Shown piece after piece: positions 35,176 through 45,637 of a DNA stretch of 64,000 nt. Where the stretch lies: NCBI GenBank assembly GCA_964494475.1, contig CAZBRS010000023.1, positions 1 through 64,000 of the forward strand, written 5' to 3'. The DNA comes from CAZBRS01 sp964494475. GTDB taxonomy: Bacteria > Myxococcota_A > UBA9042 > CAZBRS01. The notes beneath the pieces are model-generated. The model was not told where the DNA came from. It worked only from the letters and a program-made list of their open reading frames with translations, and did no database searches. The position numbers and the translations under genes are program-made. Position 1 is the first letter of the stretch. Each line of letters begins with the position of its first letter.

Positions 35176-35188
35176 CGCGGGGCCGGTC

Positions 35189-38100
35189 ATGTGGATCACC
35201 CGACACGCCGTCAAGAACCCCGTCACGACCGTGGTCGTGTACCTGGCCGTCACGCTCTTCGGCCTCTATGCGCTCCACATCCTGCCCATCGACCTTTACC
35301 CCGAGATGCAGAATCCGGTCATCACCGTGGTCACGGGGTACCCCGGCGCCTCGTCGTGGGACGTCGAAGAGAAGGTCACGAAGCCCATGGAGAAGAGCCT
35401 GGCCATCCTGCCGGGCATCGACGAGCTCACGTCCAAATCCATGGAGGGCGTCTCGGCCGTCTTCCTGAAGTTCGACTACGACACCAACCTCGACGAGGCG
35501 AGCAACGACCTGCGCACGGCCCTCGACTGGGCCAAGCAGATCCTGCCCGACGGCGTCGACGAGCCCATCCTCTTCAAGTTCGACACGGCGATGATGCCCA
35601 TCTACTTCGCGGCCATCGCCAGCGACACCTCCGACCTGACCAAGGAGGGCACGTGGCTCGACGACCACGTGCTGCAGAACCTGCAGGGCCTGCCGGGCGT
35701 CGGCTCGGTGCAGATGTTCAACGTGCACCCCGAGGAGGTGCACGTGCTCGCCCGCCAGGCCGACCTCGAGAAGACCGGCGTCACCCTCGACCGGATCGGC
35801 ACGGCGCTGGCCGCCGCCAACGTGGCCACGCCCGCCGGCGCCCTCGAGGACGCCCGCTACGATCTGCCCGTTCGCATCCCGGCCGAGTACCGCAGCATCT
35901 CCGAGATCGCCGACGAGATCGTCGGAGGAACCCCCTCGGCGCCCGTCGCGCTCGAGGACGTGGCCGACGTGGTCGACGCCCACAAGGACATGCGCAACGT
36001 GGCGCGCCTCGACGGCACACCCGTCGCGGTCGTCTTCGTGCAGAAGCAGTCGGGCGCGAACACGGTGCAGGTGGCCACGGCCGTCAAGGCCAAGATCGCC
36101 GAACTCGAGCGGGAGCTGACGCGCGACGTGCGCTTCATCGAGATCTTCGACGCGGCGCGCTTCATCGAGACCATGCTCTCGAACCTGTACCACAGCATCT
36201 TCATGGGCGGCCTGCTGGTCATCCTGGTCGTGGTCGTCTTCCTGCGCCGCTGGCGGGCCAGCCTGATCATCGCCCTCACCATACCCGGCTCGATGATCAT
36301 CGCGTTCCTGCTCATGTACCTGAAGGGCTACACCCTGAACGCCGTCTCGCTCATGGCCATGGCCCTGGCGGTCGGCATGGTGGTCGACAACTCCATCGTC
36401 TCGCTCGAGAACATCACGCGCCACCTCGATCGCGGGATCGACCCGAAGGAGGCCAGCAACCGCGGCACCGCCGAAGTGGGCGTCGCCGTCATCGCGTCCA
36501 CGCTCACGACCATCGGCATCTTCCTGCCCATCATCTTCGTGAAGGGTCTGGTGAGCATCCTGTTCGGGCAACTGGCCTTCGTCATCGTAGTCACCCTGGT
36601 CGCGTCGCTGGTCGTGTCGCTGCACCTGACGCCCATGCTCACCTCCAAGCTGTTGAAGGCCACCGCCGCCGAGGCCGTCGCGGCTCGCAGGCGTACGTGG
36701 CTCAATCGCCTGGACGACGGCTACGCGAGCCTCATCCGCGCCAGCCTGAAGCGCCGCTGGCTGGTCTACGTGGTCTCCACCCTGCTGCTCCTGGCGAGCG
36801 CCGGCAGCATGGCGTCGCTGGGCTTNNNNNNNNNNNNNNNNNNNNNNNNNNNNNNNNNNNNNNNNNNNNNNNNNNNNNNNNNNNNNNNNNNNNNNNNNNN
36901 NNNNNNNNNNNNNNNNNNNNNNNNNTGGTCTCCACCCTGCTGCTCCTGGCGAGCGCCGGCAGCATGGCGTCGCTGGGCTTCGACTTCCTGCCCCAGTTCG
37001 ACTCGGGCGACATCCAGGTCATGGCCGAACTCCCCCTCGGCAGCTCCATCGCCGAGACCGCCGCGACCGGCGAGCACCTGAACCGCGAACTGAAAAAGAT
37101 CCCCGAGGTGCAGCGCGTGTTCTACCGCGCCGGCCTTTCCGAGGGCGGCTGGGGCGCGGCCATGGGCCAGAACGAGGGCACCAACGTGCTCGAGCTCAAC
37201 GTCAAGCTGCCCAGCATCGACAACGGTCGGCGCGGCGTGAAGCTGGTGTCCGAAGACGTGCGGCGCATCCTCGAGGCCACGCCCAACCTCACGTCGTTCG
37301 ACGTGCGCCTCAGCGACGGCGGCCCGGGCGCCATGTTCGGCTCCAAGCCGCTCATGCTGCAGCTCCTGGGCCAGGACTACGCCCGCCTGAAGGCCGCCGC
37401 GTGGGAGACCGAAAAGCTGCTCCAGGCCATCCCCGGCACGCGCAACGTCGCGGCCGAGATCCCCCACGAGAAGCCCGAGGTGCAGATCGACCTCGACCGG
37501 CGCCGCATGTCGCTGCTGGGTGTGAACGCCTACCAGGCCTCGAACGTCCTGCGCACCGCCATCAACGGCACCACGGTCACGCGCTTCCGCGGCCAGGGCC
37601 GCGACATCGAGGTGGTGCTCCGGCTGCGCGACGAGGATCGCCGCACGACCGAGGCCACGGGCCGGGTGCAGGCCCCGTCGCTCCTCGGACCGCCCGTCGC
37701 GCTCAACAACTTCTCGAAGGTGGGCAGCGGCTTCTCGCCCATCGCCATCGACCACGCCGAGCAGCGCCGCGTGCTGGCCGTGGGCGCCAACGTCTTCGAT
37801 CGTTCGCTCGGCGAGATCGCCGCCGACTTCGACGCGCAGTCGAAGGAGCTCAAGCTGAAGTACGACGACCTCACCTTCCGCTGGGGCGGGCAGGTGAAGG
37901 AGCAGCGCGAAAATTCGGCCCTGCTCGGACTGGTGCTGCTGCTCGGCGTGCTGCTCACCTACCTCATCATGGCGTCGCAGTTCGAGTCGTTCCTCGACCC
38001 CTTCGTCATCATGTTCTCGGTGCCCTTCGCCTTCACGGGCTCGTTCCTGCTGCTGGCCGCCATGGGCCAGAACTTCAACGTGCTGGCGTTCCTGGGGCTC

Positions 38101-38436
38101 ATCATGCTGGTGGGCATCGTGGTCAACAACGCCATCGTGCTCATCGACTACATCGGCCTGCTGCGCGACCAGGGGCTGCCCCTCGTCGAGGCGGTCGTCG
38201 AGACCACGCGCCGCCGCCTGCGCCCCATCCTCATGACCACCCTCACCACCGCCATCGGCACGTTGCCCCTGGCCTTCGCGTCGGGCGAGGGCTACGAGCT
38301 GTGGCGCCCCATCGGCATCACGGTGGTGGGCGGCCTCACGCTCTCGACGGCCGTCACGCTGGTCATCATCCCGTCGCTCTACGTCAGCTTCGAGCGCTTT
38401 CGCAAGCGCTGGCGCAAGGTTGCAGAGCCAGGCTGA
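35189..38436 (+). CDS. RND-family efflux permease, second system, interrupted by a scaffold gap
   Basis: The 5' part is read in one frame to 36825 and the 3' part in another from 36926. The frame offset equals that of a 155-bp artefact (100 N plus one 55-bp copy); removing it gives one frame of 1030 residues, the normal RND length. The N-terminal half has WITRHAVKNPVTTVVVYL, TM4 VGMVVDNSIVSLENIT (Asp-Asn where many pumps have Asp-Asp) and a conserved IFLPIIFVKG. The C-terminal half has VGIVVNNAIVLIDYIG and RPILMTTLTTAIGTLPLA. It completes the TolC-MFP-RND set as a proton-driven pump of unknown substrate. It starts 13 bases after the MFP stop. Confidence 0.9.
36771..36825 (+). repeat. Left copy of a 55-bp duplication flanking scaffold gap 2
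   Basis: Identical to 36926-36980. Both encode the same stretch of RND membrane helix (STLLLLASAGSMASLG). The duplication has the same length as that at gap 1, pointing to one assembler k-mer setting. Confidence 0.95.
36826..36925. other. Scaffold gap 2 (100 N), probably artefactual
   Basis: Exactly 100 Ns inside the RND gene. Collapsing the Ns with one 55-bp flank restores a continuous open frame across the junction, so no sequence appears to be missing. Confidence 0.95.
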
Positions 38437-38449
38437 CTTTGGCTATGCT
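38420..38449 (+). promoter_or_regulatory. Possible promoter of the VWA lipoprotein gene
   Basis: TTGCAG (38420-38425), an 18-bp spacer and TATGCT (38444-38449), overlapping the end of the RND gene and 33 bases before the next ATG. Four of six bases match in each box. Confidence 0.35.
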
Positions 38450-38481
38450 ACGCGCCTGAACGCATCCTGGAGAAACGCCCG

Positions 38482-40431
38482 ATGCCAGTCCTCCTGCGTG
38501 CCTCGTGGTTCGTCGCGCTCCTCTCTCTCGTCGTGGCCTGCGGTGGCGACGGCGGCGGCGACCGCTTCCTGGGCCGTGTCGACGTGAACACGGGCAACGA
38601 CGTCGGCTTCCTGCTCGACACGCCCACGCCCGATGACGTCGACGAAGCCGACGCGATCGCGGCCGACGTGCCGGCCCCGGACCTCGCCGACACGCTCCTC
38701 GACGGCGCCTCGGACGCTCCGGACTACGAAGGAACGCCCGACGGAACTGCCGACCTCGCCCCGGATACCGCCGACCCCGACCCGCTCGACGCGTCGGGGA
38801 AGCCGCGCCTGAAGGTCACGCCGAACCCGCTCGACTTCGGCGAGGTCGCGTCCGAGGGCCTGGCGCAGCGCGAGCTCACGCTCGAGAACGTGGGCGACAC
38901 CACCTTGACGGTGTCGGCCTGGGCCCTCGTCAGCGGTGAGACGCACTTCGTGCTCCTCGACGACCCCGCCGACGAGGGCGAGCCGCCGCTCGCGCTGGAG
39001 CCCGGCCAGTCCCGGCTGCTCGTCGTGGCCTTCGACCCGGGCGCGCTCCCGGCCGGCCCCGTCGCGGGCAAGCTACGCTTCTCGTCCGACGACCCCGTCA
39101 CACCGCACCTCGACGTGCCGCTGAAGGCCAAGGTCGTGACCACCGCCGTGTGCACGCTGACCGCCGACCAGGCCGAGTTGGCCTTCGGCGCGGTCGAGGT
39201 GGGCTGCGACGAGGCCGTCCGCACCGCGTCGTTCTCGAACCCCTGCCCCGACGCCGTGGTGGTCACCAAGGTGCGCGTGAAGGGCGGCGAGCCCTGCACC
39301 CTCGAGTTCAGCGTCCAGGGCGTCCCCGGGGGCCCCATCCCGGTCGCGGCCGGGGGCACGCTGCAGTTCCAGGTGCGCTACCGGCCGCAGAGCCCGGGCG
39401 CCGACGCCTGCAAGCTGGCCCTGGCCACCTCGCTCGAGGCGCCCGACCCCGAGGTCGCGCTCGCGGGAAGCGGCGTCGGGGGCGCGGTCCTCGTGACCGA
39501 CAGCTTCCACCAGGTACCCGGCAACAAGGCCGACGTGCTCTTCGTGGTCGACGGCTCGGGCTCCATGATAGAGCACGTCGAGGCGCTGGCCGCCGACGCC
39601 GACGCGCTCGTGCAGGCCTTCCAGGCCCACGGCACCGACTTCCACCTGGGGGTCGTGGGCATCTCGGGCGTCGACGACTGCGCCACCGCGGGCGACCTGA
39701 TCGGCGACCCGCCCTACCTCACGGCGGCTTCGTCTCCGAGCCTGTACGACGTGGTCGCGGGCTCGGTCGACGACCCGTGTGCCAACAGCGGGTCCGAGCA
39801 GGGGCTCGCCGCCGCCTCCCTGGCCCTCTCCCCCGCCAAGACCGCCGAGACCTCGTCCCAATGCACCTTCGGCTTCGAGTGCGGGCCGGGCCTGGTCTGC
39901 GTCGACGGGCTGTGCGGCGGCCCGAACCGGGGCTTCCTGCGCGCCGACGCCGCGCTGCACGTGCTGGTCATCTCGGACGAGGACGACCAGTCGCCCGGCA
40001 CCGTCGAGTCCTACGGCAACGGCTTCCGGGCCATCAAGGGCCCGGCCAACCCCGACCTGTTCCGCTTCCACGCCATCGTGGGCAAGCCGAACCAGACCAA
40101 CTGCCCCGACGGCAGTTACGCCGAGCCGGGGCTGCGCTACCGCGAGGTGGCCGCCCAGACCGGCGGCAAGACCGGCGACATCTGCACCAACGACTTCGAG
40201 GGCCTGCTGGCCGACATCGGCGACGTGGGAATCGCCTTCAAGACGGCCTGGACCCTCAGCCAGCCCGCCGAGCCCGCCAGCGTCAGCGTCGCCATCGGCG
40301 GCGTGGCCTGCGGCGAGGGCTACACCTACGTCGAGGCCACCGGGCAGGTGGTGGTCGACCTCGAGGGCCCCTGCCTGCCGGGCCCCGGGCAGACCCTGAC
40401 CGTGAGCTACGCCACGGCGTGCCAGGATTGA
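38482..40431 (+). CDS. Lipoprotein with two choice-of-anchor/ASH-like domains and a von Willebrand A domain
   Basis: A 649-residue surface lipoprotein (signal LLSLVVAC, lipobox Cys about 20) followed by an acidic, low-complexity spacer (about 25-105). Two immunoglobulin-like choice-of-anchor domains follow (about 108-215, LDFGEVASEGLAQRELTLEN; about 220-330, LAFGAVEVGCDEAVRTASFS). The VWA domain starts near 350 with a full MIDAS motif, DVLFVVDGSGSM. A small Cys module (CTFGFECGPGLVCVDGLC) is inserted in the VWA domain. VWA domains bind partners through a metal ion, so an adhesive or scaffold role is likely. GGAGAA stands nine bases before the ATG. This layout is common in Myxococcota. It is flanked by its own promoter and is not clearly part of the efflux operon. 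Confidence 0.88.
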   Translation: MPVLLRASWFVALLSLVVACGGDGGGDRFLGRVDVNTGNDVGFLLDTPTPDDVDEADAIAADVPAPDLADTLLDGASDAPDYEGTPDGTADLAPDTADPDPLDASGKPRLKVTPNPLDFGEVASEGLAQRELTLENVGDTTLTVSAWALVSGETHFVLLDDPADEGEPPLALEPGQSRLLVVAFDPGALPAGPVAGKLRFSSDDPVTPHLDVPLKAKVVTTAVCTLTADQAELAFGAVEVGCDEAVRTASFSNPCPDAVVVTKVRVKGGEPCTLEFSVQGVPGGPIPVAAGGTLQFQVRYRPQSPGADACKLALATSLEAPDPEVALAGSGVGGAVLVTDSFHQVPGNKADVLFVVDGSGSMIEHVEALAADADALVQAFQAHGTDFHLGVVGISGVDDCATAGDLIGDPPYLTAASSPSLYDVVAGSVDDPCANSGSEQGLAAASLALSPAKTAETSSQCTFGFECGPGLVCVDGLCGGPNRGFLRADAALHVLVISDEDDQSPGTVESYGNGFRAIKGPANPDLFRFHAIVGKPNQTNCPDGSYAEPGLRYREVAAQTGGKTGDICTNDFEGLLADIGDVGIAFKTAWTLSQPAEPASVSVAIGGVACGEGYTYVEATGQVVVDLEGPCLPGPGQTLTVSYATACQD

Positions 40432-40457
40432 GGCCGGGGCGGAGCCGCGCTCCGTCG

Positions 40458-40486
40458 TTGACATCCCCCCCTCCGATATGGATAGT
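40458..40486 (+). promoter_or_regulatory. Promoter of the dipeptidase-lysS-lolCD-bamA-skp operon
   Basis: A perfect TTGACA (40458-40463), a 17-bp spacer and GATAGT (40481-40486). It is among the best sigma70-like matches in the window and stands directly before a seven-gene run without other obvious promoters. Confidence 0.6.
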
Positions 40487-40533
40487 GTTGCGGGCTTCGG
40501 CCGCCCCGGATGCAGCAACCCCAGGAAGTTCCC

Positions 40534-41571
40534 GTGGAACAAGCAGAACTCCTCGATCGCGCCCGCGCGCTTCATGCCCGCATGCCCGTGATCGATCTGC
40601 ACTCTCACTTCCTGCTGTCGGCCACGATCTTCCGGCGACGCTTCCACGAGGCGCACACTCCCCGGCGCTGGCCCAAGCCCTTCCGCAGCAGCATCGATCT
40701 GCCGCGTCTCCTCGAAGGGGGCGTCAGCGGACAGGTGTTCACGGTCTACGTGCCGGGCAAGCCGCTCTTCTTCGCGAACCGCGAGCGCGCCGACAAGCAG
40801 CTCGACCTCTACGAGCGCATCGTGCGCGCGTGCGACGGCGCCGTCGCGCCGTGCACGACCGCCGCCGAGTTCGAGGCCGCCCGCGCCGCCGGGCGCTTCG
40901 CCTCGTTCGCGGCCATCGAGGGATGCCATCACCTCGACGGCGACGTCGACGCGCTCGACCACTTCTTCGCGCGCGGCGTGCGGCTCATGCAGCTCACGCA
41001 CTTCGTCGCCACCGACGTGGCCGACAGCGCCCAATCGCCCTACCGGCCCCACGGCGGGCTGTCCAAGCTGGGAGAGCGCGTCGTCCTGCGCATGAACCGC
41101 CTGGGCCTGGTGGTCGACGTGGCCCACATGACCGACCCGGGCATCGCACGCGTGGCCGACGTGGCGCAGGCGCCCTTCGTCTGCTCCCACGCGGGGGTGC
41201 GCGCCCTGCGCGACCTCGAACGCAGCCTCTCGACCGAGTCCGTCGACCTCATCGCCAAGAGTGGCGGCCTCGTCGGCGTCATCCTCTTCCCCATGCTGCT
41301 GGCCAAGGGGGGCGCCACCGTCGACACGGTGGTCGATCACCTGGCCTGGCTGGCCGATCGCGTCGGCCCCGAGCACCTGGGCATCGGCTCCGACCTCGAC
41401 GGTCCCACCTGGGCCCCCGAGGGCCTGCGCGACGTGCGCGACTTCCCCGTGCTCACGGCGCGCATGCTGGCCCGCGGCTTCTCCGAAGCCGACGTGGCGG
41501 GCATCTGGGGCGGCAACTTCCTGCGCGTGCTCGACGCGGCGGCCGGAGCCGCCCGGGCGGCCTCGGCATGA
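40534..41571 (+). CDS. Peptidase family M19 (renal dipeptidase-like) metallohydrolase
   Basis: 345 residues from GTG 40534, chosen because AGGAAG lies seven bases upstream; ATG 40510 lacks a ribosome-binding site and adds eight residues. The TIM-barrel metal-binding motifs are in order: DLHSHF near the N-terminus, AIEGCHHLDGD, DVAHMTDPG, CSHAGVRAL and GIGSDLDGP. The first motif reads His-Ser-His where M19 enzymes usually have His-x-Asp, so one metal ligand differs. M19 enzymes hydrolyse dipeptides, often including D-amino acids. No signal peptide is seen, suggesting a cytoplasmic enzyme. It leads the operon and overlaps the next gene by four bases. Confidence 0.87.
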   Translation: MEQAELLDRARALHARMPVIDLHSHFLLSATIFRRRFHEAHTPRRWPKPFRSSIDLPRLLEGGVSGQVFTVYVPGKPLFFANRERADKQLDLYERIVRACDGAVAPCTTAAEFEAARAAGRFASFAAIEGCHHLDGDVDALDHFFARGVRLMQLTHFVATDVADSAQSPYRPHGGLSKLGERVVLRMNRLGLVVDVAHMTDPGIARVADVAQAPFVCSHAGVRALRDLERSLSTESVDLIAKSGGLVGVILFPMLLAKGGATVDTVVDHLAWLADRVGPEHLGIGSDLDGPTWAPEGLRDVRDFPVLTARMLARGFSEADVAGIWGGNFLRVLDAAAGAARAASA

Positions 41572-42146
41572 ACGAGCAGCGCGCCTGGGAGCGCCGCTTC
41601 TCCCTCTACGTCCTGCTCGGCTGGCTCGGTGCCATGCTGCTCTTCACGGCCCTGCACCTGCCCGCCGCCCTGCGCCTTGGCAACGCCCTCGAGATCACCG
41701 CCGAACCGGCCGCGGTGCGCACCCGGGGACGCCACCTGGGCTCGCCCCACCCCTTCGAGGGCTGGAGCGGCGCGGCCGACGCCGCCGACGTGCTGGCCGA
41801 GGCCGGCGCGCTGCCGAAGGCCGAGCCCTACGAGGCCGCGGCCACGCGCGACAAGCGCCGTTTCGCCCTCGCGATCGCGTCACGCGACGCCGGCAAGGCC
41901 CTGTCGGCCGACGACGCGGGCCTGTTCACCCGCCGGCCCGATCTGTGGCTGGCCTTCGACGCCGGGCGCGCCGAGCGCCCGGTCGACCCGCGGGAAGCGA
42001 GCCTCTGGACCCGCCTGCTCGAACGGCGCGACGCCGCCGTGCACGCCGGCAACGTCTTCCTGGCCTACCTGGGGCTGGGGGCCGCCCTTCTCGCGCTGGC
42101 CGCGTGGGGCGCCCGCCGTCCCGAGCGAAAAGGAGTCACCCCATGA
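41568..42146 (+). CDS. Small hypothetical protein with two membrane helices
   Basis: 192 residues with hydrophobic helices at about 12-33 (LYVLLGWLGAMLLFTALHLP) and about 163-180 (FLAYLGLGAALLALAAW), and an extracytoplasmic loop of about 130 residues between them. No family is recognised. Both ends overlap their neighbours as ATGA (41568-41571 with the dipeptidase, 42143-42146 with lysS), so it is translated as part of the operon; that makes it a real gene even without homology. Confidence 0.75.
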   Translation: MNEQRAWERRFSLYVLLGWLGAMLLFTALHLPAALRLGNALEITAEPAAVRTRGRHLGSPHPFEGWSGAADAADVLAEAGALPKAEPYEAAATRDKRRFALAIASRDAGKALSADDAGLFTRRPDLWLAFDAGRAERPVDPREASLWTRLLERRDAAVHAGNVFLAYLGLGAALLALAAWGARRPERKGVTP

Positions 42147-43756
42147 CCGAACCCCGCGACGACGCCCGCAACGAGAACCTGTCGACCGAGCGCGAGTGGA
42201 ACAAGCTCGTGCTGCAGCGCATCGAGAAGATCGAGGCCGTGCGCGCGGCCGGCAAGAACCCCTGGCCGAACGACTTCAAGCCCGACGCCGACACCGCGAA
42301 GGTGGCCACCGACAACGACGCGCTCTCGGCCGAGGAGCTCGACGCCCTCTCGAAGAGCGACGCGCCGCGCCGTTACAAGCTGGGCGGGCGCCTGATGGCC
42401 AACAACTTCTTCGGCAAGGCCGCCTTCCTGCGCCTGCAGGATCGCGCGGGCCGCCTGCAGGTCTTCGTGCGCAAAGACGGCGTGGGCGACGAGGCCTTCG
42501 CGGCCTACAAGACCTTCGACATCGGCGACCTCATCGCCGTCGAGGGCGTGCCCTTCCGCACGCGCACCGGCGAGCTCACGCTGAACGCCACGTCCATCCG
42601 CCTGCTCGCCAAGGCCATCCGCCCGCTGCCCGAGAAATGGCACGGCCTCAAGGACAAGGAGCAGCGCTTCCGCCAGCGCTACGTCGACCTCATCGTGAAC
42701 CCCGACGTGCGCGACATCTTCCTGAAGCGCAACCGCATCATCAAGGGCGTGCGCGACTACCTCGACGGCCACGGCTACCTCGAGGTCGAGACGCCCATGA
42801 TGCACCCCATCCCCGGCGGCGCGAGCGCCCGTCCCTTCGTCACGCACCACAACGCGCTCGACATGCAGCTCTACCTGCGCATCGCCCCCGAGCTGTACCT
42901 GAAGCGCCTCATCGTGGGCGGCCTCGAGCGCGTGTACGAGATCAACCGCAACTTCCGGAACGAGGGGATCGACCGCAATCACAACCCCGAGTTCACGATG
43001 ATCGAGCTGTACCAGGCCTACGCGACCTACGAGGACATGATCGAGCTCACCGAAGAGCTCATCAGCGACCTGGTCGTGAAGATCACGGGGGGCACCACGG
43101 TGGTCTGGAACGGCATCACCATCGACTTCGCGCGCCCCTGGAAGCGCGTGGCCATGGAAGACGCCGTGGTCGAGATCGGCGGCTTCCCGCGCGACAAGCT
43201 GCACGATCACGACGCCCTGCGCGCGCTGCTGGTCCAGCACGACGAGCCCGCGCGCCCCGGCGCCACCTGGGGCGAGCTCCTGGCCGGAGCCTTCGAGGTG
43301 CTCTGCGAGGGCAAGCTCGTGAACCCCACCTTCGTCACGCGCTTCCCCGTCGATATCTCGCCCCTGGCGCGCCGCAACGACGTCGACCCGACCGTCGTCG
43401 ACCGCTTCGAGCTCATCGTCGCGGGCATGGAGGTCGCCAACGCCTTCAGCGAGCTGAACGACCCCATCGACCAGGCCGAGCGCTTCCGCGGCCAGCTCGC
43501 GGCAGGCCACGAGGAGTTCCAGGACGAGCAGCGCATCGACCTCGACTTCGTGCGCGCGCTCGAATTCGGCATGCCCCCCACGGCCGGCGAGGGCATCGGC
43601 ATCGACCGCCTGGTCATGCTGCTCACCGGCGGCGACTCCATCAAGGAGGTCATCCTCTTCCCGCACCTCCGCCCCGAGGCCGGCCGGCTGCTCGACGAGA
43701 CCGCCGACGACGCGACCGAGGCCCCCGCCGATGCCCCGGAGAAACCCCAGGCATGA
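42143..43756 (+). CDS. lysS: Lysyl-tRNA synthetase, class II
   Basis: A 537-residue cytoplasmic enzyme that charges tRNA-Lys. The OB-fold anticodon-binding domain (about 60-170; RYKLGGRLMANNFFGKAAFL, RLQVFVRKD) precedes the class II core. Motif 1 is around KGVRDYLDGHGYLEVETPMM, motif 2 is RNFRNEGIDRNHNPEF, and motif 3 is GEGIGIDRLVMLL. The acidic C-terminal tail extends slightly beyond most relatives. It overlaps its neighbours on both sides by four bases. The lysS-lolC-lolD-bamA order is known from other deltaproteobacteria. Confidence 0.97.
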   Translation: MTEPRDDARNENLSTEREWNKLVLQRIEKIEAVRAAGKNPWPNDFKPDADTAKVATDNDALSAEELDALSKSDAPRRYKLGGRLMANNFFGKAAFLRLQDRAGRLQVFVRKDGVGDEAFAAYKTFDIGDLIAVEGVPFRTRTGELTLNATSIRLLAKAIRPLPEKWHGLKDKEQRFRQRYVDLIVNPDVRDIFLKRNRIIKGVRDYLDGHGYLEVETPMMHPIPGGASARPFVTHHNALDMQLYLRIAPELYLKRLIVGGLERVYEINRNFRNEGIDRNHNPEFTMIELYQAYATYEDMIELTEELISDLVVKITGGTTVVWNGITIDFARPWKRVAMEDAVVEIGGFPRDKLHDHDALRALLVQHDEPARPGATWGELLAGAFEVLCEGKLVNPTFVTRFPVDISPLARRNDVDPTVVDRFELIVAGMEVANAFSELNDPIDQAERFRGQLAAGHEEFQDEQRIDLDFVRALEFGMPPTAGEGIGIDRLVMLLTGGDSIKEVILFPHLRPEAGRLLDETADDATEAPADAPEKPQA

Positions 43757-45637
43757 CCCTCGCCCGCGACGTCGGGGTGGCCGCGCTCCTCTGCGCGATC
43801 GCCGGCACGCTCGACTGGCTCCTCAACGGAGCCGGCCGCGACGTGGCCTATTACACCGACATCGCGCTCCGGTTCAGCGGCCTCGTGCTCGCCATCGTGC
43901 TCTTCGTGGCCCTGGTCATACGCCTCTGCCTCTGGGGCCTCGACGCCGGCCTGCGCCGCGCCCGCCAGAGCGACGTGCGCCTGTTGATCGGCTGGAACTT
44001 CCTGCAGACCACGCGCATCCGCTTTCCGTGGCGCCTCCGTCTGCGCGCCCTCCGCGACGCCTGGTTCGGCGACGACCTGGCCGTGCCCGCGCAAGCAGCC
44101 TGGCTGCTGCTCGGCGCGGCCGCCCTGTGCGCCGCCATTCCGCTGGTCGGGCGCGTCCCCCTCTACGATCCCGTCGCCACGCGCTGGCTGGCCCGCCTGC
44201 CGCTGTTCGTGGCGGTGCCCCTGGCGCTCCGGGCCCTCGCGCACCTGGTCCTCCGCCCCGCCACCGCCGCCCTGCGCCGCGAGCACCTCGAGGCCGCACG
44301 CGGCCTGTCGGGCGGACGAACACGCCGCTCGGTGCCCGTCTCGGTCTTCGTCTCGGTGGTGGGCATCAGCGTGGGCGTGTGGGCGCTGGTCGTGGTCATC
44401 TCGGTGCTGTCGGGCTTCCAGAACGACCTCAAGGACAAGCTCATCCGCCACCACCCCAACCTCGAGGTCAGCTCGCGCCTGGCCAACGCCGGCCTGCCCG
44501 ACTGGGAGGACCTGGCCCGGCGCCTGGCCGCCGACCCCGCGGTCACGGCCGTGCTGCCCCTCGTGGGCGCCGAGGCCATGGTGGCCTCGCCCAGCAACCT
44601 CAACGTGAACATCACGGTCAACGGCGTCGACCCGCTGGCCTACGAGGCCTCGGGCCCGCTGCGGGGCGAGCTGCGACGAGGGCGCTTCCGCGACCTGGCC
44701 GAGCCCGAGCGACGGCTCTCCGACACGCGCCTCGACGATCTTCTGTCGAGGCCCGGCAAGGCCGCGACCCCGACCCCCGTCGAAGGGTCCGGCCCCGACC
44801 CCGAGGCCCCTGCCCCCGCCGGCCCCGGCTCCATCTTCGCCGACGCTCCCAAGGCCGAGGGCCCGCGCCCGGGCATCGTCATCGGCGTCGAGTTGGCGCG
44901 CAGCCTGCACGTCGAGCCCGGCTCCCTGGTCGATCTCATCTCGCCCGAGGGCGAGCTCTCCCCGGCCGGCCTCATCCCCCGCAGCCGCTCGTTCGAGGTG
45001 GTGGCCATCTTCGGCACCGGCCTCTACGAGTACGACCTCAAGACGGTGTTCGTGGCCCGTGACGAGGCCGCGCGCTTCTTCGGCGTGGGCGTCAACCGCC
45101 TGCAGGCCCGCCTCGGCGACCTCTCCGAGACCGATCGGGTGCACCAGGCCGTGGCCGCGCTGGTCCCCGAAGGGGTGATCGTGCGCGACTGGAAGCAGTT
45201 CAACAAGAACCTGTTCTCGGCCCTGGCCCTCGAAAAGCTGGCCATGCTCATCGTGCTCGGGTTCATCATCCTGGTCGCGTCGTTCAACATCATGAGCTCG
45301 CTCGCCACGGTCATCCTGCAAAAGACGCGCGACATCGCGATCCTTCGCTCCATGGGCATGAGCCGCGCCGCCATCCTCGGCACGTTCCGACGCATCGGGC
45401 TGGTCGTGGGGCTCTTCGGGGCCGTGGGCGGCTCGGCGCTCGGCTGGGTCTCCTGCTCGTTCATCGACGCCTGGGGCATCCGGCCGCCGGTGCAGCTCTA
45501 CCTCGACAAGCTGCCCGTCGATCTCGAGCCCCTCATCGTGCTGGCCATCGCCGCCGCCACGGTGGCGCTCAGCTACGTGGCCACCCTCGTGCCCGCCCAC
45601 CGCGCCGCCGCGCTCGCGCCCACGGAGGGCCTGCGTT

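Noticed and set aside
36771..36980. A frameshift and 55-bp tandem duplication in the RND gene
   Set aside because: The duplication flanks exactly 100 Ns and has the same length as at the other gap; collapsing it gives an intact gene, so it is an assembly artefact.
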